NCBI RefSeq assembly: GCF_001613145.1
Contig: NZ_BDBU01000032.1
Coordinates: forward strand, 62,001 to 126,000
DNA from: Nocardia jejuensis NBRC 103114
GTDB taxonomy: Bacteria; Actinomycetota; Actinomycetes; Mycobacteriales; Mycobacteriaceae
DNA: 64,000 bases
Direction: 5' to 3'
The first letter of the stretch is position 1, and every line of letters starts with the position of its first letter. Shown in pieces: positions 25,060 to 33,488 of the stretch. A program made the translations under genes and the position numbers. The notes under the pieces were generated by a model. The model was given only the letters and a program-made list of their open reading frames with translations. It ran no database searches and was not told the origin of the DNA.

Positions 25060-26280
25060 ATGGCGACAACCCCCCAAGGGCCCCGCGGGAAGGTCCGCGA
25101 GATCGACGTGGGCTCGATGCCCACCCGCTATGCCCGGGGCTGGCATTGCCTCGGCTTGACCAGCACGTTCCGTGACGGCAAGCCGCACTCGGTCAATGCG
25201 TTCGGCACCAAGCTGGTCGTCTTCGCGGACAGCAAGGGTGAACTCAAGGTGCTCGACGGCTACTGCCGGCACCTCGGCGGCGACCTGTCGATGGGCGAGG
25301 TCAAGGGCGATTCGATCGCCTGCCCGTTCCACGACTGGCGCTGGGGCGGCGATGGCAAGTGCACGGGCATCCCGTATGCCCGTCGCGTGCCGCCGCTGGC
25401 TCGCACCCGCTCGTGGGTCACGCTGGAGCGTAACGATCAGCTCTTCGTGTGGCACGACCACGAGGGCAGCAAGCCCACCGACGAGGTCACCATCCCTTAT
25501 ATCGAGGGACCGTTCACCGAAGCCGGCGGCAAGGGCCTGGAGACGCTGTCCGACGAGTGGACACCGTGGACCTGGCACTCGCTGCTGATCGAGGGCGCCA
25601 ACTGCCGCGAGATCATCGACAACGTCGTGGACATGGCGCACTTCTTCTATATCCACTACGCGTTCCCGACGTTCTTCAAGAACGTGCTCGAGGGTCATAT
25701 CGCGACCCAGTACCTCGAGACCCGGGGCCGGCCCGATATCGGCCAGGCGGCCGAGTCCGGCGTCGACGTGCTGCTCAAGTCCGAGGCGTCGTACTTCGGC
25801 CCCTCGTACATGATCAACCCGCTGGTCAATATCTACAGCGGCTACGAGGTCAAGACCGTTCTGATCAACTGCCACTACCCGGTCACGCAGAACTCGTTCA
25901 TGCTGCAGTGGGGTGTGACGCTGCAGAAGCCGAAGGGACTGCCCGAAGAGCAGGCCCAGTCCTTCGCGGCGCGGATGACCGAGGGAGTCAGCGAAGGCTT
26001 CCTGCAGGACGTCGAGATCTGGAAGCACAAGTCCAAGATCGAGAATCCGCTCCTCACCGAGGAGGACGGCCCGGTCTACCAGCTGCGCCGGTGGTACGAC
26101 CAGTTCTATGTGGACGTGGCCGACATCGACCCCAAGTCGACCCAGCGCTTCGAGTTCGAGGTCGATACCACCAAGGCCAATGAGGCCTGGGCGGTCGAGG
26201 TCGAGGAGAATCTGGCCAAGAAGCGTGAGGCCAAGGAAGCCGCCGAGGCCACAGCCGCTTCCGAGGAGGCGAACGTCTGA
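25060..26280 (+). CDS. kshA: 3-ketosteroid 9alpha-hydroxylase oxygenase KshA
   Basis: The 406-residue Rieske oxygenase hydroxylates C9 of 1,4-androstadiene-3,17-dione, which causes ring B to open. The Rieske centre is at CRHLGGD and CPFHDW in the first 110 residues. The mononuclear iron site is in DNVVDMAHFFYIHYAFP (Asp and two His). The C-terminal ~25 residues are a charged Lys/Glu/Ala tail longer than the M. tuberculosis protein. No KshB reductase gene is in the window. The stop overlaps the next gene's ATG (TGATG). Confidence 0.95.
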   Translation: MATTPQGPRGKVREIDVGSMPTRYARGWHCLGLTSTFRDGKPHSVNAFGTKLVVFADSKGELKVLDGYCRHLGGDLSMGEVKGDSIACPFHDWRWGGDGKCTGIPYARRVPPLARTRSWVTLERNDQLFVWHDHEGSKPTDEVTIPYIEGPFTEAGGKGLETLSDEWTPWTWHSLLIEGANCREIIDNVVDMAHFFYIHYAFPTFFKNVLEGHIATQYLETRGRPDIGQAAESGVDVLLKSEASYFGPSYMINPLVNIYSGYEVKTVLINCHYPVTQNSFMLQWGVTLQKPKGLPEEQAQSFAARMTEGVSEGFLQDVEIWKHKSKIENPLLTEEDGPVYQLRRWYDQFYVDVADIDPKSTQRFEFEVDTTKANEAWAVEVEENLAKKREAKEAAEATAASEEANV

Positions 26281-26609
26281 TGACCACCTGGGCGAAAGCA
26301 CCCGACTTCGCGGACCGTCCGGAGCGACGGGCGCAGGTGCGCGCCCAGACGGTCTTGGACAAAGAGCACTACATGGAGTCCGGTCTGACGCCGATCGCGT
26401 GTCAGACCTGCGGCACCGAGGTGCTGGTGCGCAAGCACAGCAGCAACCAGAAGACGGTGCAGTGGACGGTCAATCCGGCCGATCACTGCCCGGTGTTCGG
26501 CAAGATGGCCGAGGCCGGACCGATCTTCGGCAAGCCGGACTCCTGCCCCAACCTCGAGAAGACCATCGACCACGCGACCGCCGAGGGTCTGCTCGAAATC
26601 GACGACTGA
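26280..26609 (+). CDS. Four-cysteine small protein coupled to kshA (Rv3527-like position)
   Basis: 109 residues, unknown function. Cysteines are at 41, 44, 70 and 89 (CQTC, then DHCPVF and DSCPNL), with a basic patch between. The spacing could form a zinc ribbon or an iron-sulfur site but matches no ferredoxin I know. The ATG overlaps the kshA stop by one base, so both are made together. In M. tuberculosis a conserved hypothetical gene (Rv3527) also follows kshA. A terminator follows at 26626. Confidence 0.8.
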   Translation: MTTWAKAPDFADRPERRAQVRAQTVLDKEHYMESGLTPIACQTCGTEVLVRKHSSNQKTVQWTVNPADHCPVFGKMAEAGPIFGKPDSCPNLEKTIDHATAEGLLEIDD

Positions 26610-26625
26610 CACCGTCGCACAGCAT

Positions 26626-26663
26626 CATTCGCGCCCGCCGCGGTTCCGCGGCGGGCGCGAATG
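26626..26663. terminator. Bidirectional terminator after kshA operon
   Basis: Arm CATTCGCGCCCGCCGCGG (26626-26643) is exactly complementary to 26646-26663. It lies between the kshA operon and the converging cupin gene. Confidence 0.87.
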
Positions 26664-26672
26664 TGCCCCGGC

Positions 26673-27083
26673 TCAGTCGAGCCGGAAGTCGGCGAAGTCG
26701 AAACCCGGTGCGACGACACAGCTCACCAGTGTGTACTCCGCTCCCGCCGGGCGGGCGGCCTGGCTCACCCCACCGGGGACCACCGCCTGGGGCCGCTGCC
26801 CCTGCTCGACATCGGGACCGAGGACGATCTCCTCGCCCCCGATGTTCAGCAGCAGCGGGCCGCCCCGATGCCACATCCAGATCTCGTCCGAGCGCACCGT
26901 GTGCGGTGCGGATTTCTCGCCGGGCAGCAGCAGGAAGTAGATCGCGGTCGCGCTCGCGCGCGGGCCGTCGTAGCCCTCGGGGGCGAATTCGACCCCGCTG
27001 CGCCAGGTTTCGCGAAACCAGCCGCCTTCGGGATGTGGTTGGAGATCGAGTTCTGCGGCCAGTTCCGGGCGGTCATCGCTCAT
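26673..27083 (-). CDS. Cupin protein of the DUF985 type
   Basis: The 136-residue single-domain beta-barrel has LQPHPEGGWFRETWRS at the N-terminus, SAPHTVRSDEIWMWHRG (metal-binding-type His and Glu) and the C-terminal CVVAPGFDFADF. These are hallmarks of the cupin_5/DUF985 family, of unknown function. The ATG at 27083 lies 6 nt after a -10-like TACAGT, so it is probably leaderless. It is divergent from the AraC regulator at 27228. Confidence 0.85.
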   Translation of the reverse strand: MSDDRPELAAELDLQPHPEGGWFRETWRSGVEFAPEGYDGPRASATAIYFLLLPGEKSAPHTVRSDEIWMWHRGGPLLLNIGGEEIVLGPDVEQGQRPQAVVPGGVSQAARPAGAEYTLVSCVVAPGFDFADFRLD

Positions 27084-27089
27084 GCCGAC

Positions 27090-27095
27090 ACTGTA
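27090..27095 (-). promoter_or_regulatory. -10 element of leaderless cupin gene
   Basis: TACAGT on the minus strand, six bases (GTCGGC) before the ATG. No ribosome site is present. Confidence 0.55.
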
Positions 27096-27215
27096 TTTCC
27101 CTCGAGACGGGGGCGTCGTCGTGCGTACCCGGCGTGTGAACGTCGGTGCCGTACTTGATGAGACCGGGCATTCACCTGGCGATATCGATGTCTGAAACAC
27201 TCGATCGCCGAGCGG

Positions 27216-27221
27216 TATGGT
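27216..27221 (+). promoter_or_regulatory. -10 element of leaderless AraC gene
   Basis: TATGGT, then six bases (GTCCAT), then the GTG start at 27228. No Shine-Dalgarno is present. Confidence 0.6.
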
Positions 27222-27227
27222 GTCCAT

Positions 27228-28151
27228 GTGGACATTCTCAGCGAAACCATCGCGGCCATCCGGACCGGTAATCCGGCGTCCGGAATGTTCGTCAGGCACG
27301 CGCCGTGGGGGCGGCGGTATCCGGTCGTGCCGGGCGCGGGATTCCATGTGATGCTGCAGGGTTCGTGCTGGATGGTGCCGCCCGAGGGGGAGTCGATCGC
27401 ACTGGGTCCGGGGGATGTGCTGTTCATGCCGCGCGGCGCGAACCATGTTCTCGTGGACAGTCTGGACACGCCGATCACGGAGGTCGCGCGCCCGGGCGAG
27501 CCACGCGAGATCACCGGACCCGGCGTGCGTGCGGCGCTGGTCTGCGGGGCCTACGAGCTCGGGCGGTCGCGCAGTCATCCGCTGCTCGACGAGCTGCCCG
27601 AATTCATTCATCTGCCCGCCCGGCCCGGACGGCATCCGGCGCTGCGGGCCGCGGTGGATCTGCTCGCCGCCGAGATCGCCGAACCGCGCCCGGGAACCGA
27701 TGCCGCGATTCCGGCACTGCTGGACACCCTGCTGCTGTTCATGCTGCGTGCCTGGTTCGACGAGCAGGCCGAGGTCGAGCGCGAATCGCCCGGGTGGGCG
27801 GGTGCGTTCACCGATCCGGCCGTGGCGGCCGCCCTGCACGCCATTCACGGTGAGCCCGAAAGATCATGGACCGTACCGGAATTGGGAGTCATCGCCGGAG
27901 TTTCGCGGGCGACGCTGGCCAGGCGATTCACCGCGACGGTGGGGGAGCCGCCGCTGTCGTATGTCACGCGGTGGCGCATGCTTTCCGCCGCACGGCTGTT
28001 GCGCGAGACCGATATCCCGCTGGCGAGCGTCGCCCGAAAAGTCGGCTATCAAAGCGAATTCGCGTTCGCCAAGGCATTCAAACGCGAATACGGGCAGGCG
28101 CCGGGGCAATACCGTCGGGCGGAGGACAAACCGTCCGTCATCGCGGTCTGA
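27228..28151 (+). CDS. AraC-family regulator with N-terminal cupin domain (paralogue 2)
   Basis: 307 residues, GTG start. The N-terminal cupin region is APWGRRYPVVPGAGFHVML and LGPGDVLFMPRGANHVL. The C-terminal HTH pair is LGVIAGVSRATLARRF and KVGYQSEFAFAKAFKREYG. It aligns along its whole length with the protein at 20195-21127; the last 60 residues look about 70 percent identical by eye. The divergent cupin and downstream Sir2 gene are candidate targets. Confidence 0.88.
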   Translation: MDILSETIAAIRTGNPASGMFVRHAPWGRRYPVVPGAGFHVMLQGSCWMVPPEGESIALGPGDVLFMPRGANHVLVDSLDTPITEVARPGEPREITGPGVRAALVCGAYELGRSRSHPLLDELPEFIHLPARPGRHPALRAAVDLLAAEIAEPRPGTDAAIPALLDTLLLFMLRAWFDEQAEVERESPGWAGAFTDPAVAAALHAIHGEPERSWTVPELGVIAGVSRATLARRFTATVGEPPLSYVTRWRMLSAARLLRETDIPLASVARKVGYQSEFAFAKAFKREYGQAPGQYRRAEDKPSVIAV

Positions 28152-28249
28152 CGCGATCGTCGGCATGAGTCGCCTGGTCTACCTGTGCTTTTCGGAGCCG
28201 CTGCCCGATGTCGCGAGGAAAAGTCCTGGCCGCCGACACCGGATCGGCA

Positions 28250-28255
28250 TACGCT
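28250..28255 (+). promoter_or_regulatory. -10 element of leaderless Sir2 gene
   Basis: TACGCT, then seven bases, then ATG 28263. No ribosome site is visible. Confidence 0.5.
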
Positions 28256-28262
28256 GAAGCGA

Positions 28263-29000
28263 ATGACGGATTGGCGTACGCGCAAAGGTCCGATCGGGGT
28301 GCTCACCGGGGCGGGCATCTCCACCGATTCGGGCATCCCGGATTTTCGCGGGCCACGCGGAGTGTGGACCAGCGACCCCATCGCGGAATTGCTTTCCACG
28401 TACCAGAACTACGTGTCGGATCCGGAATTGCGGGTGCGGTCCTGGGTGGCGCGCCGCGACAATCCCGCCTGGCGCGCGACACCGAATTCGGCGCATCAGG
28501 CGCTGGTGCGGCTGGCTTCGGCGGGGCGTGAGGTCGCGATCATCACCCAGAACATCGACCGGCTGCATCAGCGCGCGGGCTCGGAGTCGGTGGTCGAGAT
28601 CCACGGCAATATGTTCGAGGTGGTCTGCATCGACTGCGGGTACACCGCGTCGATGGCCGACACGCTCGAACGGGTCGCCGCGGGTGATCCGGATCCGGCC
28701 TGTCCCGACTGCGACGGCATCCTGAAGGCGGCCGTTGTCATGTTCGGTCAGCACCTGGATCCGGTCGCCATTCGCTCGGCCGTGCAGATCGCCGAGACCA
28801 GCGAACTGTTCCTGGCGGTCGGCACCTCCCTGCAGGTGGAACCGGCCGCCTCGATGTGCGCGGTCGCCGTGGACTCCGGGGCGCAGCTGGTCATCGTGAA
28901 CGCCGAGCCGACCCCGTACGACGTCTACGCCGCCGAGATCGTGCGCGAGCCGATCGGGGCGGCGCTGCCCCGACTGGTGTCGGAGCTGCTGGGGGACTGA
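28263..29000 (+). CDS. cobB: Sir2-family NAD-dependent protein deacylase
   Basis: The 245-residue sirtuin has GAGISTDSGIPDFRG (NAD site), TQNIDRLHQRAG, and the catalytic His in VVEIHGNMFEVVC. Zinc cysteines are in CIDCG and CPDCDG, and VGTSLQVEPAA is present. It removes acyl groups from protein lysines; acyl-CoA synthetases are typical targets, of possible relevance to a genome with many CoA ligases. An upstream in-frame reading from 28185 lacks similarity. Confidence 0.92.
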   Translation: MTDWRTRKGPIGVLTGAGISTDSGIPDFRGPRGVWTSDPIAELLSTYQNYVSDPELRVRSWVARRDNPAWRATPNSAHQALVRLASAGREVAIITQNIDRLHQRAGSESVVEIHGNMFEVVCIDCGYTASMADTLERVAAGDPDPACPDCDGILKAAVVMFGQHLDPVAIRSAVQIAETSELFLAVGTSLQVEPAASMCAVAVDSGAQLVIVNAEPTPYDVYAAEIVREPIGAALPRLVSELLGD

Positions 29001-29013
29001 GGTTTTCGGCGCC

Positions 29014-29766
29014 TCAGCTGAACTTGCTCACCGGGCGGGGCTGTAGTTCGCCGTCGATCCAGATGTCGAGCTTCTCGTTGTAGAAACAGGCGAGGCCGGC
29101 GATCTTCTGGCTCTCCGGCAGTGGCGTGCGGTAGATCCAGACCAGGTCGGGGTGGTCGGTGTCGCCGAGCCGGATCGAGAAGTACGCGGCGGTGCCCTTG
29201 TACGGGCAGCGGGTCTGGGTGCCGGAGGGGCGCAGCAGTTCCATGCGCACATCGGTGAGCGGCAGGTAGTAGCGCGCGGGCAGGCCGGTCTCGAACAGAA
29301 TGCGGGGCGAGTGCGAGTCCGCGAGGGTCTCACCGTTCAACTCCACGCGGATGTGCCGGGAGCTGGCCAGAATGTCCACCCGGGTGTACGGGTCGCGCGG
29401 GTGCACATAGATCGGCTCGTCCTCCTCGAACCATTCGTCCATGGCCTCGAAGTCGACCCGGACCAGGCCGCGCAATTCCTCGACGGGGGAGTCGGGATAG
29501 GACACGGCCGCGCCGGGGGCGGTCACATCCTCGGTGACCAGATCGAACTCGATGCCGTCGCCGCGCTCGCGCGAATGGTGGGTCTTGCCGGTCGGCTCCA
29601 GCTTGCCTCGCACGTCGGCGGCGGGCAGGTAGTAGGTGGGGTAGTAGGGGTGTTCCCACACCAGCCGGGGTTGGACGCTGTCGACGGCGAGATGGCCGCC
29701 CAGATAGGCGCGCACCCGCTTGGCACACGGTTCGACGCGTACCTGCCCGTTGTTCGGTTCGGTCAT
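29014..29766 (-). CDS. Tandem DUF427 protein
   Basis: 250 residues made of two related domains (about 10-110 and 125-245). Each has a strand pattern such as VRAYLGGHLAVDS / IRVELNGETLADS, then PARYYLPLTDVR / YPTYYLPAADVR, and a Lys-Gly-Thr-containing loop. The function of DUF427 is not established. The TAACGT at 29774-29779 lies 7 nt from the ATG, suggesting a leaderless message. It ends 13 bp from the converging Sir2 gene. Confidence 0.88.
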   Translation of the reverse strand: MTEPNNGQVRVEPCAKRVRAYLGGHLAVDSVQPRLVWEHPYYPTYYLPAADVRGKLEPTGKTHHSRERGDGIEFDLVTEDVTAPGAAVSYPDSPVEELRGLVRVDFEAMDEWFEEDEPIYVHPRDPYTRVDILASSRHIRVELNGETLADSHSPRILFETGLPARYYLPLTDVRMELLRPSGTQTRCPYKGTAAYFSIRLGDTDHPDLVWIYRTPLPESQKIAGLACFYNEKLDIWIDGELQPRPVSKFS

Positions 29767-29773
29767 CTTTTCG

Positions 29774-29779
29774 ACGTTA
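29774..29779 (-). promoter_or_regulatory. -10 element of leaderless DUF427 gene
   Basis: TAACGT on the minus strand, seven bases before the ATG at 29766. Confidence 0.5.
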
Positions 29780-29927
29780 CTCCCGAGCCGAAGGGGCAGC
29801 CGTGGAACGCAATTCGCTCATCTCCGGCGTCGACCGTCAAAGTTGCCCGTACCTGCGATTCTGTTCGGCTGACCAGCCTCGATAGGGTGGGTCGGCAACA
29901 TCGGGGCAACAGGATCGAGGCGGAGAA

Positions 29928-31343
29928 ATGTCGGAACCGAGCAGCACCGGCGCGTTGGACGAGACGCGGCAGCCGGGACTGCGGACCGGCCTGCGCCGCC
30001 GCCACATGACGATGCTGGCGATCGGCGGCGCGATCGGCGCGGGCTTGTTCGTGGGCAGCGGCTCGGTGATCGGGACCGCCGGACCGGCCGCCATCGTGTC
30101 CTACGGCGCCGCCGGGCTGCTGGTGCTGTGCGTCATGCGGGCGCTGGGGGAAATGGTGGTGGCCCGACCGGTCGCGGGCTCGCTGGCCGAGTACTCGCGC
30201 ATGGCGCTGGGGCCGTTCGCGGGCTTCACCATCGGCTGGCTGTACTGGTATCTGTACGTCATCCTGGTCGGCGCGGAGGCCGTTGCGGGCGCGGCGATCC
30301 TGGCCAACTGGATCGAGCTGCCGCAGTGGACGCTCTCGGCCGGGCTGCTGGTGGTGATGACCTCGGTCAATCTGGTGTCGGTGCGGTCGTTCGGCGAGTT
30401 CGAATTCTGGTTCGCCTCGATCAAGGTCGTGGCGATCGTGGTCTTCCTGGCCATGGGCGCGGCCTGGGTGTTCGGGCTCTGGCCCGATGCCGAGAGCGGG
30501 TTCGGAAACCTCACCGGGCACGGCGGATTCGCGCCCAACGGTGTCGCCGGCATCTTCTCCGCGATCGTGGTGGTGATGTTCGCCTTCGGCGGCACCGAGA
30601 TCGTGACGGTCGCCGCGGCCGAATCCCGTGAACCCGGGCAGGCCGTCGCCCGCGCCACCAACAATGTGCTGTGGCGGGTGGGCCTGTTCTACGTGGCGTC
30701 CATCTTCCTGGTGGTGACGATCCTGCCGTGGAACGACGCCGAGGTGCTGCGGAGTCCGTTCGTCAGCGCCCTCGATCACATGGGCGTGCCCGCCGCGGCG
30801 ACGATCATGCAGGTGGTCATCCTCACGGCGGTCCTGTCCGTCCTGAACTCCGCCATCTACGTCTCCTCCCGCATGCTCTACGTCCTGACCCGCGACGGCG
30901 ACGCACCCGCGGCCCTGGTCAAGGTCAACAAGCGCGGCGTTCCCGCCCGCGCGGTCCTGCTCGGCACCGTCGCGGCCTGGGGCGCGGTCGTCGCCTCCTA
31001 CGTTTCCCCCGACCAGGTCTTCACGTTCCTGGTCAACTCCATCGGCGTCGTGCTGGCATTCGTGTACGTGGCAATCATGTTCTCCCAGTTGCGACTCCGA
31101 GCCCGCCTGCGCCGCGAAGACCCGTCGGCCCTCACCTACCGCATGTGGGGCTACCCCTACATCAGCTGGCTCGTCATCCTCGCCATCGCCGCCGTCTTCA
31201 TCGCCATGGCCCGCAACCCCGACCAACGCCCCCAACTCCTGGCCTCCACCGCCAGCCTCGCATTCGTAGCCGCCCTCTACCCCCTCCGAGTCAAGTTCGC
31301 CCGCAAACCCCCCGTCCGCGAAGTCGAAGTTCTCCACCCCTGA
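29928..31343 (+). CDS. Amino-acid permease, APC family (GabP/AnsP-like)
   Basis: The 471-residue protein has about 12 membrane spans. The first span carries AIGGAIGAGLFVGSGSVI, the APC substrate-binding signature, and EFEFWFASIKVVAI lies in the middle. It imports an amino acid by proton symport; gamma-aminobutyrate, asparagine, phenylalanine or similar cannot be told apart here. A TAGGGT at 29883 and GGCGGAGAA before the ATG support the start. It has no link to the steroid genes. Confidence 0.9.
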   Translation: MSEPSSTGALDETRQPGLRTGLRRRHMTMLAIGGAIGAGLFVGSGSVIGTAGPAAIVSYGAAGLLVLCVMRALGEMVVARPVAGSLAEYSRMALGPFAGFTIGWLYWYLYVILVGAEAVAGAAILANWIELPQWTLSAGLLVVMTSVNLVSVRSFGEFEFWFASIKVVAIVVFLAMGAAWVFGLWPDAESGFGNLTGHGGFAPNGVAGIFSAIVVVMFAFGGTEIVTVAAAESREPGQAVARATNNVLWRVGLFYVASIFLVVTILPWNDAEVLRSPFVSALDHMGVPAAATIMQVVILTAVLSVLNSAIYVSSRMLYVLTRDGDAPAALVKVNKRGVPARAVLLGTVAAWGAVVASYVSPDQVFTFLVNSIGVVLAFVYVAIMFSQLRLRARLRREDPSALTYRMWGYPYISWLVILAIAAVFIAMARNPDQRPQLLASTASLAFVAALYPLRVKFARKPPVREVEVLHP

Positions 31344-31491
31344 CCAACCCTCTTGCGGCTCACCGAATCGCGCAGAGATTCAGGCACTTCGGTCAGGGGA
31401 TGTGGTCGCGGCCGTATTCGCGGCTGGGAGAGTGAAATGGGAACGGCGTCCGTGGTGCCGGACGCCGTGCTCGGATCAGATGGGGCTGGGC

Positions 31492-32739
31492 TCAGTCGTC
31501 GCCGAGGGCGATGGCTTGGGCCTCTGCCGGGGTGTGGGTGGCGGGGGCGCGGTCGTCCATGTGGGACAGCAGCTTTCGGCCCGAGAGTAGGACTGCCACG
31601 GCGGCTGCCGTGCAGGCCGCGCCGACCCAGAAGGGGAGGGCCATGTGGTGTTCGCCGAGTTTGCCCGCCAGGTAGGGGGCGGCCGCACCACCGGCGAAGC
31701 GGACGAAGCTGTAGGCGGCCGAGGCGGTGGCGCGCTCGACGGGGGCCGATTCCATGACGGCCTCGGTGATGAGGGTGTTGTTGACGCCGAGGAACAGTCC
31801 GGACAGGACGGTGCCGATGATCAGCACGGGCTTGTGCTCGGCGAAGGCGGCCATGACGCCGAGGTCGGCGGCGAACAACCCGAGTGCGATCGCCATCATT
31901 CGCACCGTGCCGAAGGCGCGCTGCAACCGGGGAGCCAGGAACACCGAGGAGAACGCCAGCAGCAGACCCCAGCCGAAGAAGATGAACCCGATCGCGTAGG
32001 TGCCCATGTTCAGCGGGAACGGGGTGTAGGCGAGCAGGGTGAAGAAGCCGTAGTTGTAGAGCAGCGCGGTGACGCTCACCAGCAGCAGCCCGGGATAGGT
32101 CAGGGCCTTGAACGGCGCCGTGATCGAGGTGGCGTGCGCGGGTTTGGGGGCCTCGGGCAGCAGCACGATCAGACCGACGAAGGCGATCGCCATCAGCACC
32201 GAAACACCGAAGAACGGTGCGCGCCAGCTGAAGTGGCCGAGGAATCCGCCCACCAGTGGCCCGGCAGCGATGCCGATGCCCAGCGCCGCCTCGTACAGGA
32301 TGATGGCGCGGGCGACCCCGCCGCTGGCCGCGCCGACGATGGTGGCCAGCGCCGTCGCGATGAACAGCGCGTTGCCCAGCCCCCATCCCGCGCGGAAGCC
32401 GACGATCTCGCCCACGGTGCCGGAACTGCCTGCGAGAGCGGCGAATACGATGATGATGCCGAGGCCTGCGAGCAGTGTCCTCTTGGCGCCGAACCGGCTG
32501 GAGATCACGCCCGTGATCAGCATGGCCACGCCCGTCACCAGCATGTAACTGGTGAACAGCAGCGTCACCTGCGAGGGCGAGGCGTGCAACTGCTCGCCGA
32601 TCGGCTTGAGAATGGGGTCGACCAGGCCGATCCCCATGAACGCGATCACCGATGCGAACGCGACGGCCCACACGGCCTTGGGTTGTGTGCTTGCTGCGGG
32701 TTCGGCGGCTACCGGCCGCGCGACCGACAAGGTGCTCAT
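31492..32739 (-). CDS. MFS transporter, drug-efflux type
   Basis: The 415-residue major facilitator has about 12 spans. MLITGVISSRFGAKRTLLAG carries the loop 2-3 motif (G-x3-D-R-x-G-x-R/K variant), and AAGPLVGGFLGHFSWRAPFF is the antiporter-type motif C region. It likely exports small molecules. The marR gene lies upstream on the same strand, 65 bp away, suggesting one MarR-controlled unit. Confidence 0.9.
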   Translation of the reverse strand: MSTLSVARPVAAEPAASTQPKAVWAVAFASVIAFMGIGLVDPILKPIGEQLHASPSQVTLLFTSYMLVTGVAMLITGVISSRFGAKRTLLAGLGIIIVFAALAGSSGTVGEIVGFRAGWGLGNALFIATALATIVGAASGGVARAIILYEAALGIGIAAGPLVGGFLGHFSWRAPFFGVSVLMAIAFVGLIVLLPEAPKPAHATSITAPFKALTYPGLLLVSVTALLYNYGFFTLLAYTPFPLNMGTYAIGFIFFGWGLLLAFSSVFLAPRLQRAFGTVRMMAIALGLFAADLGVMAAFAEHKPVLIIGTVLSGLFLGVNNTLITEAVMESAPVERATASAAYSFVRFAGGAAAPYLAGKLGEHHMALPFWVGAACTAAAVAVLLSGRKLLSHMDDRAPATHTPAEAQAIALGDD

Positions 32740-32804
32740 GCGTGTGTCCTCATCTACGAGACGTGCTGTGTCCCAGCTGTTGTCGATAGATGTCGGGGTC
32801 CTGC

Positions 32805-33257
32805 TCAGGCGTCAGGCGTCTTCAGGGCTTCGACGAGTGCGTGCAGTTCGCGGTCCAGGCGCGCCAGCCGTTCCGGATCGAAATCCGTGAGCCGTCGCGT
32901 CAGGGCGGTTCCGAAGCGTTCCCGGGTGGTGGCCAGCCGGTCCCGGCCCGCGGGCGTCAGTTCGGCGACCACGGCTCTGGAGTCGTCGGGATCTTTCGTC
33001 CGCGTGGCCAGACCGGCCTCGGCCAGCCGTCCGAGCAGCGCCGTTGCTGCCGGCTGAGAGCATCGGTCGATCCGTGCGAATTCGCTGATCCGCATCGCGC
33101 CGTATTCGTCGAGGGTCGAGAGGGCCCGCAGAACGGCACGGGGCAGATCATCGCCGCCGATGGCTCCGGTGAGGCGGGTGAGCCGCGCCGCGGCGACCAC
33201 TACGTCGACCAGTCGGTCCTCGGTGGAGGTGGGCTCGGTTGCCTGCTTCAGCTGCAC
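32805..33257 (-). CDS. MarR-family repressor
   Basis: The 150-residue winged-helix protein has a DNA-binding region around ISEFARIDRCSQPAATALLGRL and a wing with RTKDPDDSRAVVAELTPAG. Start is GTG. A 7-bp-arm palindrome lies just upstream, the likely autoregulatory operator that also controls the adjacent MFS gene. Confidence 0.92.
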   Translation of the reverse strand: MQLKQATEPTSTEDRLVDVVVAAARLTRLTGAIGGDDLPRAVLRALSTLDEYGAMRISEFARIDRCSQPAATALLGRLAEAGLATRTKDPDDSRAVVAELTPAGRDRLATTRERFGTALTRRLTDFDPERLARLDRELHALVEALKTPDA

Positions 33258-33275
33258 TCAACGATTGTTGCATAA

Positions 33276-33301
33276 GCTAACTATGTATTTACATAGGCTA
33301 A
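33276..33301. promoter_or_regulatory. Candidate MarR operator
   Basis: CTATGTA-TT-TACATAG (33281-33296) is a perfect 7-bp inverted repeat, flanked on both sides by GCTAA. It is AT-rich and sits just before the marR start, typical of a MarR site. Confidence 0.72.
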
Positions 33302-33327
33302 CGATATTTACCTCGTGAAATAAGACA

Positions 33328-33365
33328 CAGGCCGGGGACCAGGGATGATCCCGGTCCCCGGCCTG
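33328..33365 (-). terminator. Terminator of the fadD3 operon
   Basis: Arm CAGGCCGGGGACC (33328-33340) pairs with 33353-33365; the inner part can extend with AGGG/CCC. It lies 124 bp after fadE33 and stops readthrough toward marR. Confidence 0.8.
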
Positions 33366-33488
33366 TGGAGGCAGAGTCTTGTGGGCAATCCCCGAAGGGA
33401 AGAACACGGCCCACCCGAGGTGGGGCCCAGCGCCCGCTCGCGGAGGGCGAGCCCCACTGTTGCGCCCGGCCGCCGGCCGGGCGTGCGG

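Noticed and set aside
31337..31399. 9-bp inverted repeat (CCCCTGACC / GGTCAGGGG) after the APC permease
   Set aside because: Arms are 45 bp apart; too far for a convincing terminator hairpin, though not excluded.
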